NCBI RefSeq assembly: GCF_036330325.1
Contig: NZ_JAZDRO010000002.1
Location: forward strand, 186,001-250,000
Origin: Hyphobacterium marinum
Lineage (GTDB): Bacteria; Pseudomonadota; Alphaproteobacteria; Caulobacterales; Maricaulaceae
Reading direction: 5' to 3'
DNA length: 64,000 nucleotides
In this document: in pieces, positions 36,757-48,097 of the stretch
How positions within the stretch are numbered: the first letter of the stretch is position 1
Layout: each line of letters opens with the position of its first letter
Notes under the pieces: generated by a model
The model's input: the letters and a program-made list of their open reading frames with translations, nothing else
What the model was told of the DNA's origin: nothing
The model's database searches: none
Program-made: the position numbers and the translations under genes

Positions 36757-37674
36757 ATGCCTTCAGACACCCCTCCCCGCCTCTTTGATCGCGCCCTGCT
36801 CCGCCGCAGGCGTGATCGCGCGGCTGCCAGTCTGCCAGATTGCGGCTTCCTTGTGGAGCGCGCGGCCGAGGATCTGCTTGACCGGCTCCTGCCCGTGGTC
36901 CGCGATTTTCCGCTGGCGCTGGCGCTCGGTGGAGGCGGTTCCATTGGGCGGGCGCTGGCGTACCAGACCGACGCAGCCGCCAAGATCGGCACGTTGATCG
37001 AGACGGATCTGTCACCGCGCCATGCCGCTGGCGGCGGGATGACACTCGCGATGGACGAGGAAGCCTTTGCCGTCGCCGATGAAAGTCTCGACCTCGTCGT
37101 GTCGCCCCTCGCCCTGCACTGGACCAATGATCTCCCCGGCACGCTGATCCAGATCAACCGGGCCCTGAAACCGGATGGGTTCTTCGCCGCCGCGTTGATC
37201 GGGGGGGCCAGCCTGACCGAACTGCGTCAGTCGCTGATGGCCGCCGAAGCCGAGCTGTTCGATGGCGTGAATGCCCGCGTCTCTCCCTTTGCCGACGCAC
37301 AGGACTTGTCAGCCCTGTTGCAGCGGGCGGGCTTTGCCCTGCCGGTCGCTGACGTCGATCGCATGACGGTGCGCTACGATACGATGTTCGACCTGATGCG
37401 CGATCTGCGCGGCATGGGCGAAACCAGTGCCCTGGTCTCGCGGCCGCGAAAGCCCGCGACGAAAGCGCTCTTCCTGCGCGCGGCGGAAATCTATGCCGAA
37501 CGATTCAGCGACGCGGACGGGCGCATAAGGGCGACGTTCGAGATCATCCATGCCGCAGGATGGGCCCCACATCCGGGACAACCCAAGCCGAAACGGCCGG
37601 GCTCGGCCACGGTGCGGCTGGCGGATGCTTTGGGGGTTAGAGAACAATCGGCTGGCGAAAAGGCCGGCGGCTAG
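36757..37674 (+). CDS. SAM-dependent methyltransferase, NDUFAF5/BioC-like
   Basis: A 305-residue methyltransferase with a class I fold: LALALGGGGSIGRAL near residue 55, a distant LVVSPLALHWTNDLPGTLIQ and the ALKPDGFFAAALIGG segment. This order resembles the NDUFAF5 group (arginine hydroxylase of a complex I subunit) and BioC. The first glycine motif is unusual in lacking the typical aspartate. It is divergent from comF and converges with the Flp-like frame by sharing CTAG. Confidence 0.85.
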   Translation: MPSDTPPRLFDRALLRRRRDRAAASLPDCGFLVERAAEDLLDRLLPVVRDFPLALALGGGGSIGRALAYQTDAAAKIGTLIETDLSPRHAAGGGMTLAMDEEAFAVADESLDLVVSPLALHWTNDLPGTLIQINRALKPDGFFAAALIGGASLTELRQSLMAAEAELFDGVNARVSPFADAQDLSALLQRAGFALPVADVDRMTVRYDTMFDLMRDLRGMGETSALVSRPRKPATKALFLRAAEIYAERFSDADGRIRATFEIIHAAGWAPHPGQPKPKRPGSATVRLADALGVREQSAGEKAGG

Positions 37675-37817
37675 AACGCCCCGCCGGCATCATTGAACAT
37701 CGCGAGGACCTGGGGCCCGATCAGCATCAAGGCCCCAATCGCGCCGATCGAGATCAGGACGGCGATGACGGAATACTCGATGCTGGTGGCTCCGGACTGG
37801 TCGGCCAGGAATCCGCC
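37671..37817 (-). pseudogene. Flp/Fap-type pilin reading frame without a usable start codon
   Basis: The C-terminal 48 codons of a Flp/Fap pilin are clear: FLADQSGATSIEYSVIAVLI, then IGAIGALMLIGPQVLAMF. The Ala-Thr-Ser-Ile-Glu-Tyr segment is the type IVb pilin signature. The expected N terminus (Met-Lys/Arg-rich segment) is missing: upstream the frame meets the mutT stop codon within a few bases, and no in-frame ATG, GTG or TTG occurs between. An ATG at 37907 would give 78 residues but overlaps mutT by 91 bp. Either a truncated remnant or a gene with a non-canonical start. Confidence 0.6.
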
Positions 37818-38230
37818 TAGCGATACATTCGGTCGCGCAGTTCGATGGCCAGCGGAATGTCGGCCTCGGGCATGGGATAGTCCTTGAGTTTCTCCGGACG
37901 CACCCATTTGAGTTCCTGACCTTCCCTCGGAGACGGAAACCCGTCCCACTGACGGCAAACAAACAGCGGCATGACGATGTGAAAGTCGGGATAGGCGTGA
38001 GAGGCGAAGGCGAAGGGATGCAGGCAGCGTTCGCATGGTTCGACTCCCAGTTCTTCGCGCAATTCGCGCATCAAGGCCCGTTCCGGCGTTTCCCCAGCTT
38101 CGACCTTGCCGCCGGGAAACTCCCACAATCCGGGCATTGGCTTGTCCGCGGGCCGGCGCGCCAGAAGCACGCGGCGGTCCGCATCCAGCAGCGCACACGC
38201 CGCCACCAGGATGACCGGTCTATCGGCCAT
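37817..38230 (-). CDS. mutT: MutT-type Nudix hydrolase
   Basis: A 137-residue 8-oxo-dGTP pyrophosphatase candidate with a complete Nudix box: Gly41, Glu47, Arg55-Glu56, Glu59-Glu60 and Gly62 in GGKVEAGETPERALMRELRE. The short LWEFPGGK lead-in is typical of MutT. It cleans oxidised guanine nucleotides from the pool. Its stop codon abuts the Flp-like frame. Confidence 0.92.
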   Translation of the reverse strand: MADRPVILVAACALLDADRRVLLARRPADKPMPGLWEFPGGKVEAGETPERALMRELREELGVEPCERCLHPFAFASHAYPDFHIVMPLFVCRQWDGFPSPREGQELKWVRPEKLKDYPMPEADIPLAIELRDRMYR

Positions 38231-38258
38231 AGTGATCGATCTCCCCTAATTTCCCGTT

Positions 38259-38286
38259 GAATAACAAGGTTAACGCGGTGTTATTC
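38259..38286. repeat. Inverted repeat between ppiC and mutT
   Basis: GAATAACA and TGTTATTC arms (8 bp, perfect) enclose a 12-nt loop that contains TTAAC. It overlaps the ppiC stop codon. No U-tract follows, so a terminator is only one possibility; a protein-binding site is another. Confidence 0.4.
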
Positions 38287-39192
38287 CGCTTCCGGACCGG
38301 GCTCCGCCGCCGTGTCTTCGGGCATTTCGGTGGCAATCTCGAAGCGCTCGATGGCTGTTTCCTCGCGCAGCGTCCGGACGAGGTTCTCGATTTGCTGGAA
38401 GGTCAGGAAGCGCACAATGCCGGGGCGCACTTCTTCCAGACCCGGTGTCTCGGTGGCCCGGCGGCTCTCGACGCGCAGCACATGCCATCCCGAGCCGGTC
38501 TCGAAGGGTTCGGAGACGGTGCCGACCGGCGTTGAAAACGCGACCCCGGCAAACTCTGGCAAGACGCTCTGGCGTGAAAAATAGCCCAGATCGCCCCCCT
38601 GCATGCGTGTCGCCGGATCCTGGCTGTAGAGAATGGCGAGTTCCTCGAAATCGCCCCCGGCATCCAGCTGGGCCCGAATTGCATCGATCTCCTCGCGCGT
38701 ATCGACAAGGATGTGGCGGGCGTGAACCTCGTCGCTGCGTCCGCTCAGCGTCGCCTGCTCGTTGTAGACGCGCAGAATGGCCTCTTCGGTGACGGCCTCG
38801 TCGATCAGCGTTTCCAGCAGAACATTCCCGAGGATGCGTTCGGTCGCCACGGCGATCCGTTCCCGGGCGGCCTCGGAGTCTTCAAGACCGCGGCGGCGGC
38901 CCTCGATGGCCAGCAGGCGCTGGTCGATCAATTCCTCCACGATACGGTCGAACGCCGGGTCCGTGACGGGCAGAAAGCCGCCCTCGTCGATGACGCCCTG
39001 CGACGCGGCCTCGCGGGTGACGTCGGAGCGGTGGATTTCGGTCTCGCCCACACGCGCCACGACCGGGTCCGGCCCCTCATTGATGACCGAGACCGGGTCC
39101 TCGCCCGGCAATTCGGCTGCGGGACCGGACGGACCGCAGGCCGCGACCAATAGTAGGGCAAGACACGCCATGTAACGCGGGAGGCTCTGCAT
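38281..39192 (-). CDS. Peptidyl-prolyl isomerase lipoprotein, parvulin type
   Basis: A 303-residue lipoprotein (LALLLVAAC lipobox) with an N-terminal SurA-like helical region and a PpiC parvulin domain at about residues 155-250 (ARHILVDTREEIDAI, FEELAILYSQDPATRMQGGD, GYFSR, GSGWHVLRVESR). It should act in the periplasm on outer-membrane or secreted proteins. It is divergent from secA, linking export and folding genes. Start at the ATG at 39192 directly before the signal sequence; longer frames lack one. Confidence 0.93.
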   Translation of the reverse strand: MQSLPRYMACLALLLVAACGPSGPAAELPGEDPVSVINEGPDPVVARVGETEIHRSDVTREAASQGVIDEGGFLPVTDPAFDRIVEELIDQRLLAIEGRRRGLEDSEAARERIAVATERILGNVLLETLIDEAVTEEAILRVYNEQATLSGRSDEVHARHILVDTREEIDAIRAQLDAGGDFEELAILYSQDPATRMQGGDLGYFSRQSVLPEFAGVAFSTPVGTVSEPFETGSGWHVLRVESRRATETPGLEEVRPGIVRFLTFQQIENLVRTLREETAIERFEIATEMPEDTAAEPGPEAE

Positions 39193-39363
39193 TCGGGCTC
39201 TTTCGGTTGCGGGGCACATCTGTAGCATGCCGTCCGGTCTCATTGACACGGTTTCCGCCCATCCTTAAGTCAGCCGGGCGCAATTTCATGCGGCGGCAGC
39301 AGCCGCCCAAGGTAGGCCGCGCCTTTTCCGGGGCCGTTCTACCAGCAGATTTCAGGGTCTTCC

Positions 39364-42100
<2,737 letters not shown>

Positions 42101-42123
<23 letters not shown>

Positions 42124-42580
42124 CGGGATATCCATCCGCGACGCGCGTCCCGACGAGATCGAGGCGCTCTCGGCCCTGTGCCTGCGGTCAAAGGCCCATT
42201 GGGGTTATGACGCCCCTTTCATCGCCGCCTGCGCCCCCTATCTACGCCTTGAACCGCATCTCGTCGCCGATGGCTGCGCTTTCGTCGCGGAAGACAATGC
42301 GGGCCGCATTCTCGGCGTTTGCCAGATCGACCCGGCGGGCAAGAGCGGTACGCTCGATCTACTCTTCATAGAACCGGATGCCATCGGCAGCGGCGCGGGC
42401 CGCGCCCTCTTTGGTGAAGCCGCCGCCCGCATGAAAGTGCGCGGCGAATGCGTGATGACGATCCTTTCGGACCCAGACGCACGCGGCTTCTATGAAAACA
42501 TGGGCGCGCGCTTCATCGAAGACCGGCCCTCGGATGTGTTTGAAGGCCGGTTCCTGCCGTGGCTGGAGTACGAGGTTTAG
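42101..42580 (+). CDS. GNAT-family N-acetyltransferase
   Basis: A 159-residue acetyltransferase with a GNAT fold: SIRDARPDEIEALSALCLRS at the N terminus, LLFIEPDAIGSGAGRALFGE with the acetyl-CoA pyrophosphate loop (GSGAGRA), and GFYENMGARFIEDRPS. The GTG start overlaps the last 23 bp of secA, so the gene depends on secA transcription and probably translation. The substrate is unknown. Confidence 0.9.
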
Positions 42581-42588
42581 GACCTGGC

Positions 42589-43572
42589 CTACTCTTCGCC
42601 CGCTTCAAGGCGTCCGATGGCGTAGAAGCGGTCCTTGCGGCGTTTCCGGAGTTCCTTCGCCGACAGGCCTTCAAGCGAATCGAGCGTGGTGTCGAGCGCA
42701 TCACCAATGGCCTGGATGGTCCGGCCGGGCGCGCGGTGCGCCCCGCCGACCGGTTCGGGCACGATCCGGTCGACGATTTTCAGCCCGATCAGGTCCTGGG
42801 CGGTGATTTTCATTGCCGTGGCGGCATCCTTGGCCCGCGCCGAGTCGCGCCACAGGATCGAGGCGCACCCTTCCGGCGAAATCACCGAATAGATGGAATG
42901 TTCCAGCATGATCAGCGTGTTGGCGCTGGCAAGCGCGACCGCGCCGCCCGAACCGCCTTCACCGGTAATCACCGAGACGATGGGCACGCCCAGCGTCAGG
43001 CAGCGTTCGGTGGACCGCGCGATGGCTTCGGACTGGCCGCGTTCTTCCGCGCCGACGCCGGGATAGGCCCCGGCGGTATCGACGAAGGTCATCACCGGCA
43101 TCTTGAAGCGTTCGGCCATGTCCATCAGGCGGATCGCCTTGCGATAGCCTTCCGGACGCGCCATGCCGAAATTGTGTTTCAGGCGGCTTTGGGTGTCGTG
43201 GCCCTTCTCGTGGCCCAGCACGACGACCGAGCGGCCGCGGAAGCGGCCGATGCCGCCGACAATGGCCGGGTCCTCGGAAAAGCGCCGGTCTCCGCACAGC
43301 TCCTCGAAATCCTCGATCAGCGCCTTGCGGTAATCGCGGAAATGGGGGCGGTCCGGGTGGCGCGCGACCTGGGTCTTCCGCCATGGATCGAGCTTGGCAT
43401 AGAGCGCAGCGAGCTGGTCGGTGGATTTCTGGCGCAGCTTGCCGACTTCCTCGGCCACATCGGGACCATCCGTCCCGTTCGTCGCGGACAGGGATTCAAG
43501 CTCTTCGATCTTGGCGTCCAGTTCGGCGATCGGACGTTCGAAATCGAGATAGGTTCGCGTGGGGTCTGACAT
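42589..43572 (-). CDS. accA: Acetyl-CoA carboxylase carboxyltransferase subunit alpha
   Basis: AccA with AccD transfers the carboxyl group from biotin to acetyl-CoA at the start of fatty-acid synthesis. The 327-residue product has the AccA signature YLDFERPIAELDAKIEELES at the N terminus, MARPEGYRKAIRLMDMAERF and TGEGGSGGAVALASAN. It lies downstream of xerD on the same strand with 90 bp between. Confidence 0.97.
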   Translation of the reverse strand: MSDPTRTYLDFERPIAELDAKIEELESLSATNGTDGPDVAEEVGKLRQKSTDQLAALYAKLDPWRKTQVARHPDRPHFRDYRKALIEDFEELCGDRRFSEDPAIVGGIGRFRGRSVVVLGHEKGHDTQSRLKHNFGMARPEGYRKAIRLMDMAERFKMPVMTFVDTAGAYPGVGAEERGQSEAIARSTERCLTLGVPIVSVITGEGGSGGAVALASANTLIMLEHSIYSVISPEGCASILWRDSARAKDAATAMKITAQDLIGLKIVDRIVPEPVGGAHRAPGRTIQAIGDALDTTLDSLEGLSAKELRKRRKDRFYAIGRLEAGEE

Positions 43573-43662
43573 CAGCTCTCTTGTTCTACGCCGGCGGGCG
43601 CGAAAGCGCCGGGCAACCTAACCAGCCCGATTGCAAGGAACAAGCCGCCTTCTGCGCCCTTT

Positions 43663-44586
43663 TCAGCGCTTGGCCAGCGGGTGGGCAGTTTCCACCAGTG
43701 TGCGCAAACGCTCTTCCAGTACATGGGTGTATATCTGTGTCGTAGAGACGTCTGCATGCCCCAGCAGCGTCTGCACCGTGCGTAAATCGGCTCCATTGGC
43801 CAATAGATGCGTCGCGAAGGCATGGCGCAGCACGTGGGGCGAGACTTTCGATGTATCGAGGCCCGCCGCGCTGGCCAGATCGGTGAGAATGCGGGCGAAC
43901 TGCTCCCGCGTCAGATGGCCCGAAGCCGAGGTCTTCGACGGGAAGAGAAACCGGCTCGCCTTGGCCCGTTTCGCCGGGTTGGCGGGCAGAAACCCGTCCC
44001 GCACCTCGCGCCAGGCCGCAACCGCCTCCAGTGCCGCCTCGGTCAGCGGGGCGAGGCGTTCGCGCCCGCCCTTGCCGGTGACGTGTATGCACTGTTCCGC
44101 TCTCGCGAATGCCGCCAGCGGCAGGGAAACGAGCTCGGAGACGCGTAGCCCCGCCGCGTAAAGTATCTCCATCAGCGCCCGGTCACGCAGGCCTGATGCA
44201 CCCGGCCGGTCGGCCGCGGCGCGGAACAGGGCATCGACATCCGCCTCGGAGAGGATTTTGGGCAGGGGCCGGCCCTTTTTCGGGCCGGAGAGGCGCGCAG
44301 ACGGATCATCCTCGCGCAAACCTTCGGAAAGCAGGAACCGGTAGAAGCGCTTCGCCGCCGACAGCCGCCGCGCCGCGGTTGCCGACGAGAGCCCGTCGCG
44401 GGCCATGCCGGTCAGCGCGGCTTCAAGGTCGGGCGTGGTGGCGTCCTGCAGATCACGCCCGCGCGGCGCGATCCGGGCGGAAAGGTCTTCGAGGTCACGC
44501 CGGTAGGCATCAAGCGTGTTGAGTGCCGCGCCGCGCTCAGCAGCCATCATGTCGAGGAATAGCGCGATGGGACCGGTGGCGGTCAC
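43663..44586 (-). CDS. xerD: Site-specific tyrosine recombinase XerD
   Basis: XerD resolves chromosome dimers at dif with XerC and FtsK. The 307-residue product has a SAM-like core-binding domain (residues 1-95) and all catalytic residues: Arg148 (GLRVSELV), Lys172 (GKGGRER), His251 and Arg254 (HVLRHAFATHLL), His277 (LGHADVST), Tyr286 (IYTHV). Its start overlaps the stop of the 531-residue upstream gene. No mobile-element context, so a housekeeping Xer is more likely than an integrase. Confidence 0.95.
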   Translation of the reverse strand: MTATGPIALFLDMMAAERGAALNTLDAYRRDLEDLSARIAPRGRDLQDATTPDLEAALTGMARDGLSSATAARRLSAAKRFYRFLLSEGLREDDPSARLSGPKKGRPLPKILSEADVDALFRAAADRPGASGLRDRALMEILYAAGLRVSELVSLPLAAFARAEQCIHVTGKGGRERLAPLTEAALEAVAAWREVRDGFLPANPAKRAKASRFLFPSKTSASGHLTREQFARILTDLASAAGLDTSKVSPHVLRHAFATHLLANGADLRTVQTLLGHADVSTTQIYTHVLEERLRTLVETAHPLAKR

Positions 44587-46178
44587 GCGATCTCCAGGAT
44601 GATGCGCTCCAGGACGATTTTCAGCGCCATGTCGCGGAAACCGACACGGTCGAGCATGGCGCAGACCCGCATCAGGCCTTGCGCCGAGACACTGTCCCCG
44701 CCCTCGCTGAGCGCGGCAGCGGCCAGCAGGAGCGTTTCGGCGCGCGCGCCGGCAAAGTCAGCCGCTTCCATCCCTGCGAGATAGTTGTTGGTCTCGCCGG
44801 TCGAGGCTTCCAATAGCGCAATGCGATATTCGAGCGGGGCCGGAGCGCCGAGCGCGGCGAGCGCCGCCACACTGCCGAGTGCGGGCTCGCCAGATTCCAT
44901 TCGGGCACCGAGCAGGGCTTCCATGGAATCGCGCCGAATACGGTCCTCGGCCACTGCAATCGCGGTATCGAGTGCCACGAGATAGCGCGGCGACGGCGGC
45001 TGCCATTCAGGGCGGTCATCGGCGATCAGGGGCTCTTCGAAACCGCCCGGCTTGGTCGGATCGACCAGTCCGGTCGCGTAATCCGGCGCAGGCGGTCCGT
45101 CATCAAGCGCGCGGCGCCAGCGCTGCGCGGTACGGATATCACCGGCCAGCAGAGCTGCCATGGTGAAATGGCCGCCAAAACCGATCGTGCCTTCGGTCAC
45201 GGGGATGGTCGAAACTTCCTCGCCATAACGCCGTGCGACCTGGAGGAAACGCCCGTCAGTGCGCGCGGCGCTCAGCCATTCCCCGAGCGCCAGCCCGGCG
45301 ACCAGCCGGTCCTGACCCTGCGTGATCAGCTGGTCGTAGGCGGCACTGCGTTCCCCACCTTCAAATTCCTGGGCGGCGGACAGCGCCGCGGCCCACTCAT
45401 CCGGCAGTTCAGCGGGCGGGGCCGTCAGCTCGGCGACATCGCGCAACCATTGCGGGGCGTCGTCGAGGTCAACATCGGGATGGGTGCCGTTGGCCGCGAC
45501 ATGGACGAGCGCCCATTCCAGCCCGCTGTCGACAGCGATGCCGGCCGGAACCGGCTGTTCGAGGGTGACGGCATAGATCAGCGTGTCGAAAGTCGGGTCG
45601 GGCTCGGCAGCGCGGGCGAGATCGACCGAAAGCTCGGCCGCCGCGTCCTCGCCATTCAGCGCATGGCAGAAGGCCCGCGCGCGCAGCCAATAGGGCTGGT
45701 CACGGCCTTCAACCAGACCGTTGGCGGTCCGGCAGCCCTCATTGCCCCGGCCCAGCGCGAAGGCGAGCTCGGCATGCAGGCGGGCGAGTTCCGGGCGGCG
45801 TTCCAGCTGCGGCGTCCGTTCCAGAAGGGCAAAGGCGGCTGGCGCGCCGGCGGCCGCCAGGGCCCGTTCGGCCCGCAGCGCAGCCAGCGCCGCATCTCCG
45901 CGCCCGCCGGCCGGTGGCTCTCCGCCCGACAACAGGACGCGCGCGGCCAGTTCGGCGAGCGCCGGTGAGCGGTATCCCGGCCCGTCTGTTGCCGGCAGGG
46001 CGGCGATGGCCGCGCGGGCCGTATCGGCCGAAGACGCGCGCCAGAGGTCAGATTCCAGCGGCGTATCCGCGATCTGGACTTCCAGCGGATCAAGCGCGCC
46101 GAGCTGGCGCACCTCAATATCCTGGGCCGAGGCGCTGCCCGCGAGCAGCAGGACGGCAAGGCTAATTCGGGAAATCAT
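44583..46178 (-). CDS. Exported helical-repeat protein upstream of xerD
   Basis: A 531-residue alanine/leucine-rich protein with a signal peptide (ISLAVLLLAGSASAQ) and many short helical hairpins, like a TPR/alpha-solenoid protein of the periplasm. I cannot assign a named family. The ATG at 46178 lies inside the end of the 46-codon membrane gene, overlapping by 17 bp, and its stop overlaps xerD by 4 bp, so all three genes are translationally linked. A longer upstream frame is rejected because it bypasses the signal peptide. Confidence 0.75.
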   Translation of the reverse strand: MISRISLAVLLLAGSASAQDIEVRQLGALDPLEVQIADTPLESDLWRASSADTARAAIAALPATDGPGYRSPALAELAARVLLSGGEPPAGGRGDAALAALRAERALAAAGAPAAFALLERTPQLERRPELARLHAELAFALGRGNEGCRTANGLVEGRDQPYWLRARAFCHALNGEDAAAELSVDLARAAEPDPTFDTLIYAVTLEQPVPAGIAVDSGLEWALVHVAANGTHPDVDLDDAPQWLRDVAELTAPPAELPDEWAAALSAAQEFEGGERSAAYDQLITQGQDRLVAGLALGEWLSAARTDGRFLQVARRYGEEVSTIPVTEGTIGFGGHFTMAALLAGDIRTAQRWRRALDDGPPAPDYATGLVDPTKPGGFEEPLIADDRPEWQPPSPRYLVALDTAIAVAEDRIRRDSMEALLGARMESGEPALGSVAALAALGAPAPLEYRIALLEASTGETNNYLAGMEAADFAGARAETLLLAAAALSEGGDSVSAQGLMRVCAMLDRVGFRDMALKIVLERIILEIA

Positions 46179-46302
46179 CGGGAAGCTCAACACGAATCTC
46201 CTCGCGCTCGGGTTCCATGCCGTCGGCAATGAGGACCAGCGAACCAAAGCCGACAAGCAGGATCGCCGCCACTACACCGATACCGATCAACACGCCGCGC
46301 AT
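46162..46302 (-). CDS. 46-residue single-pass membrane protein
   Basis: A very short gene that routine length cut-offs miss. The product starts MRGVLIGIGVVAAILLVGFG, continues with SLVLIADG to complete one transmembrane helix, and ends in an acidic tail (EPEREEIRVELPDDFPN). GGGGGAAA precedes the ATG. The stop codon lies 14 bases inside the next gene, whose signal-peptide start overlaps it. Support: ribosome-binding site, a clean helix and tail, and tight coupling. Possibly a membrane partner of the downstream helical-repeat protein. Confidence 0.75.
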   Translation of the reverse strand: MRGVLIGIGVVAAILLVGFGSLVLIADGMEPEREEIRVELPDDFPN

Positions 46303-46442
46303 GCGCTTTCCCCCACGACAGGTTTTGGTCCATTGCCGAATTCACTTGTCAGGACAGCCTAGCTGCGATTGCGGCAATTTCCAGACGGCATGCCGGTGAG
46401 AGACGCTTTTAAAAGCAGGCGCATCGGCCCTAGTATCTGACC

Positions 46443-47000
46443 ATGCCCGCCGACGATGTTCCGCCTTCGCTCCAGCTCGACCGCCCCATCGCCCTTGTCG
46501 GCCTGATGGGGGCGGGCAAGACAACCGTGGGCCGGCGTCTGGCGCGCACGCTTGGTCTCGGCTTTGTCGATGCTGACGAGGAGATCGAGAAATCTGCCGG
46601 GCGCAGCGTATCCGACATTTTTTCCGACTTCGGCGAATCCGCCTTCCGCGACGGCGAACGCAAGGTTATCGCCCGCCTGCTGGACGAAGGTCCGCGCGTC
46701 ATCGCGCTCGGCGGCGGGGCGTTCGCCAATGACACGACGCGGGCGCTCGTGCGCGAAAAAGCCATCAGCATCTGGATCAAGGCCGATCTCGACACGCTGA
46801 TGGAACGCGTCTCGCGCCGCGACACGCGCCCGCTTTTGAAAGCCGATGATCCGCGAAGCGTGATGGCCGGGCTGATGGAGAAGCGCGAGGCGGCCTATCG
46901 TGAAGCCGTCATCCATGTCGATGGCGCGGATGGCCCCCATTCCACGACCGTGGACAGCATACTTGCCGCGCTTCAGGACAAGGGCCTTCTGGTCCGATGA
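46443..47000 (+). CDS. aroK: Shikimate kinase
   Basis: Phosphorylates shikimate in the chorismate pathway. The 185-residue product has Walker A GLMGAGKT at 20-27, the shikimate-binding DADEEIEKSAGRSVSDIF and FRDGERKVI, and ALGGGAF. Its stop overlaps the aroB start by 4 bp, as in many alphaproteobacteria. Confidence 0.96.
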   Translation: MPADDVPPSLQLDRPIALVGLMGAGKTTVGRRLARTLGLGFVDADEEIEKSAGRSVSDIFSDFGESAFRDGERKVIARLLDEGPRVIALGGGAFANDTTRALVREKAISIWIKADLDTLMERVSRRDTRPLLKADDPRSVMAGLMEKREAAYREAVIHVDGADGPHSTTVDSILAALQDKGLLVR

Positions 47001-48097
47001 GCGGCCCCGACATCATTCCCGTCGCGACCGCGACCGGCGCTTACGATGTCATCGCCGGAGCCGGGGCGCTGGAGGCGGCGGCAACGCGCTTCCAGGAAAT
47101 GTTTCCACGCGGCGAAGCCATCATCGTCACCGACACGAATGTCGCCGGACTGCATCTTGACCGCGTGCGCGGGGCCCTCCGCCAGGTCGGCATCGAGTGC
47201 GAACCGGTCATCGCCGCCCCGGGCGAGGGGCAGAAGAGCTTCTCCGGCATCGAGGCGCTGACCGACGCGCTCGCCCATGCCGGCGTGGAACGCGGCGACA
47301 CGATCATCGCGCTCGGCGGCGGGGTTGTGGGCGATCTCACCGGCTTTGCCGCCGCGATCTACAAGCGCGGAATCGGCTTCGTTCAGATGCCGACGACCTT
47401 GCTGGCACAGGCGGATTCGTCTGTGGGCGGCAAGACCGGGATCAACACGCGCGCCGGCAAGAACATGGTCGGGGCTTTCCACCCGCCCCGCCTGGTGGTC
47501 GCGGATGCAGCCTTCCTCGATACCTTGCCCAAGCGCGAATTGCGCGCCGGGTATGCCGAAATCCTGAAAGCCGCCCTCATTGGCGATGCCGCCCTCTTCG
47601 ACAGGCTCGAAGCAGCGGGAGACGGCATCTATACGCCCGAAACCCTGCAACCGGCGCTCACAAGCGCGATCCGGTTCAAGGCCGGGGTCGTGGCGCGCGA
47701 TGAAAAGGAAGCCGGCGAGCGCGCCCTCCTCAATCTCGGCCATACGTTCGGCCATGCCTTCGAGGCCGAAGCCCCCGGGCAGATGACACATGGCGAGGCG
47801 GTGGCTGCAGGGCTGGCGCTGGCGTTCCGGTATTCGGCACAGCGCGGCGACTGCCCGCAGGCCGACGCCGACCGGGTCGCTGCGCATCTACGCACCGCAG
47901 GCCTGCCCGATGGTCCGGACGCGGTGCCTGGCGGCCCCTTCGACGCCGCCCGGCTTGTTGACCGGATGCGCCACGACAAGAAGAATTCGGGCGGTACGAT
48001 CACTCTGGTCCTTGCCAGATCGATCGGGGACGCCTTTATCGCGCCTGGCATGGACGCCAACGACATCGAACGCTTTCTGAAAAGCCAAATGACATGA
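46997..48097 (+). CDS. aroB: 3-dehydroquinate synthase
   Basis: Second step of the shikimate pathway: DAHP to 3-dehydroquinate, NAD- and metal-dependent. The 366-residue product has the NAD-binding IIALGGGVVGDLTGFAAAIY, the PTTLLAQADSSVGGKTGINT signature, and LNLGHTFGHAFEAE with metal-binding histidines. It overlaps aroK and the CorC-family gene by 4 bp on either side. Confidence 0.97.
   Translation: MSGPDIIPVATATGAYDVIAGAGALEAAATRFQEMFPRGEAIIVTDTNVAGLHLDRVRGALRQVGIECEPVIAAPGEGQKSFSGIEALTDALAHAGVERGDTIIALGGGVVGDLTGFAAAIYKRGIGFVQMPTTLLAQADSSVGGKTGINTRAGKNMVGAFHPPRLVVADAAFLDTLPKRELRAGYAEILKAALIGDAALFDRLEAAGDGIYTPETLQPALTSAIRFKAGVVARDEKEAGERALLNLGHTFGHAFEAEAPGQMTHGEAVAAGLALAFRYSAQRGDCPQADADRVAAHLRTAGLPDGPDAVPGGPFDAARLVDRMRHDKKNSGGTITLVLARSIGDAFIAPGMDANDIERFLKSQMT

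Noticed and set aside
36712..37045. N-terminal extension of comF to 37045
   Set aside because: It overlaps a clear divergent methyltransferase gene and has no similarity to ComF.
43663..44586. xerD as a mobile integrase
   Set aside because: It is in a translational unit with chromosomal genes, next to accA, with no attachment-site repeats.
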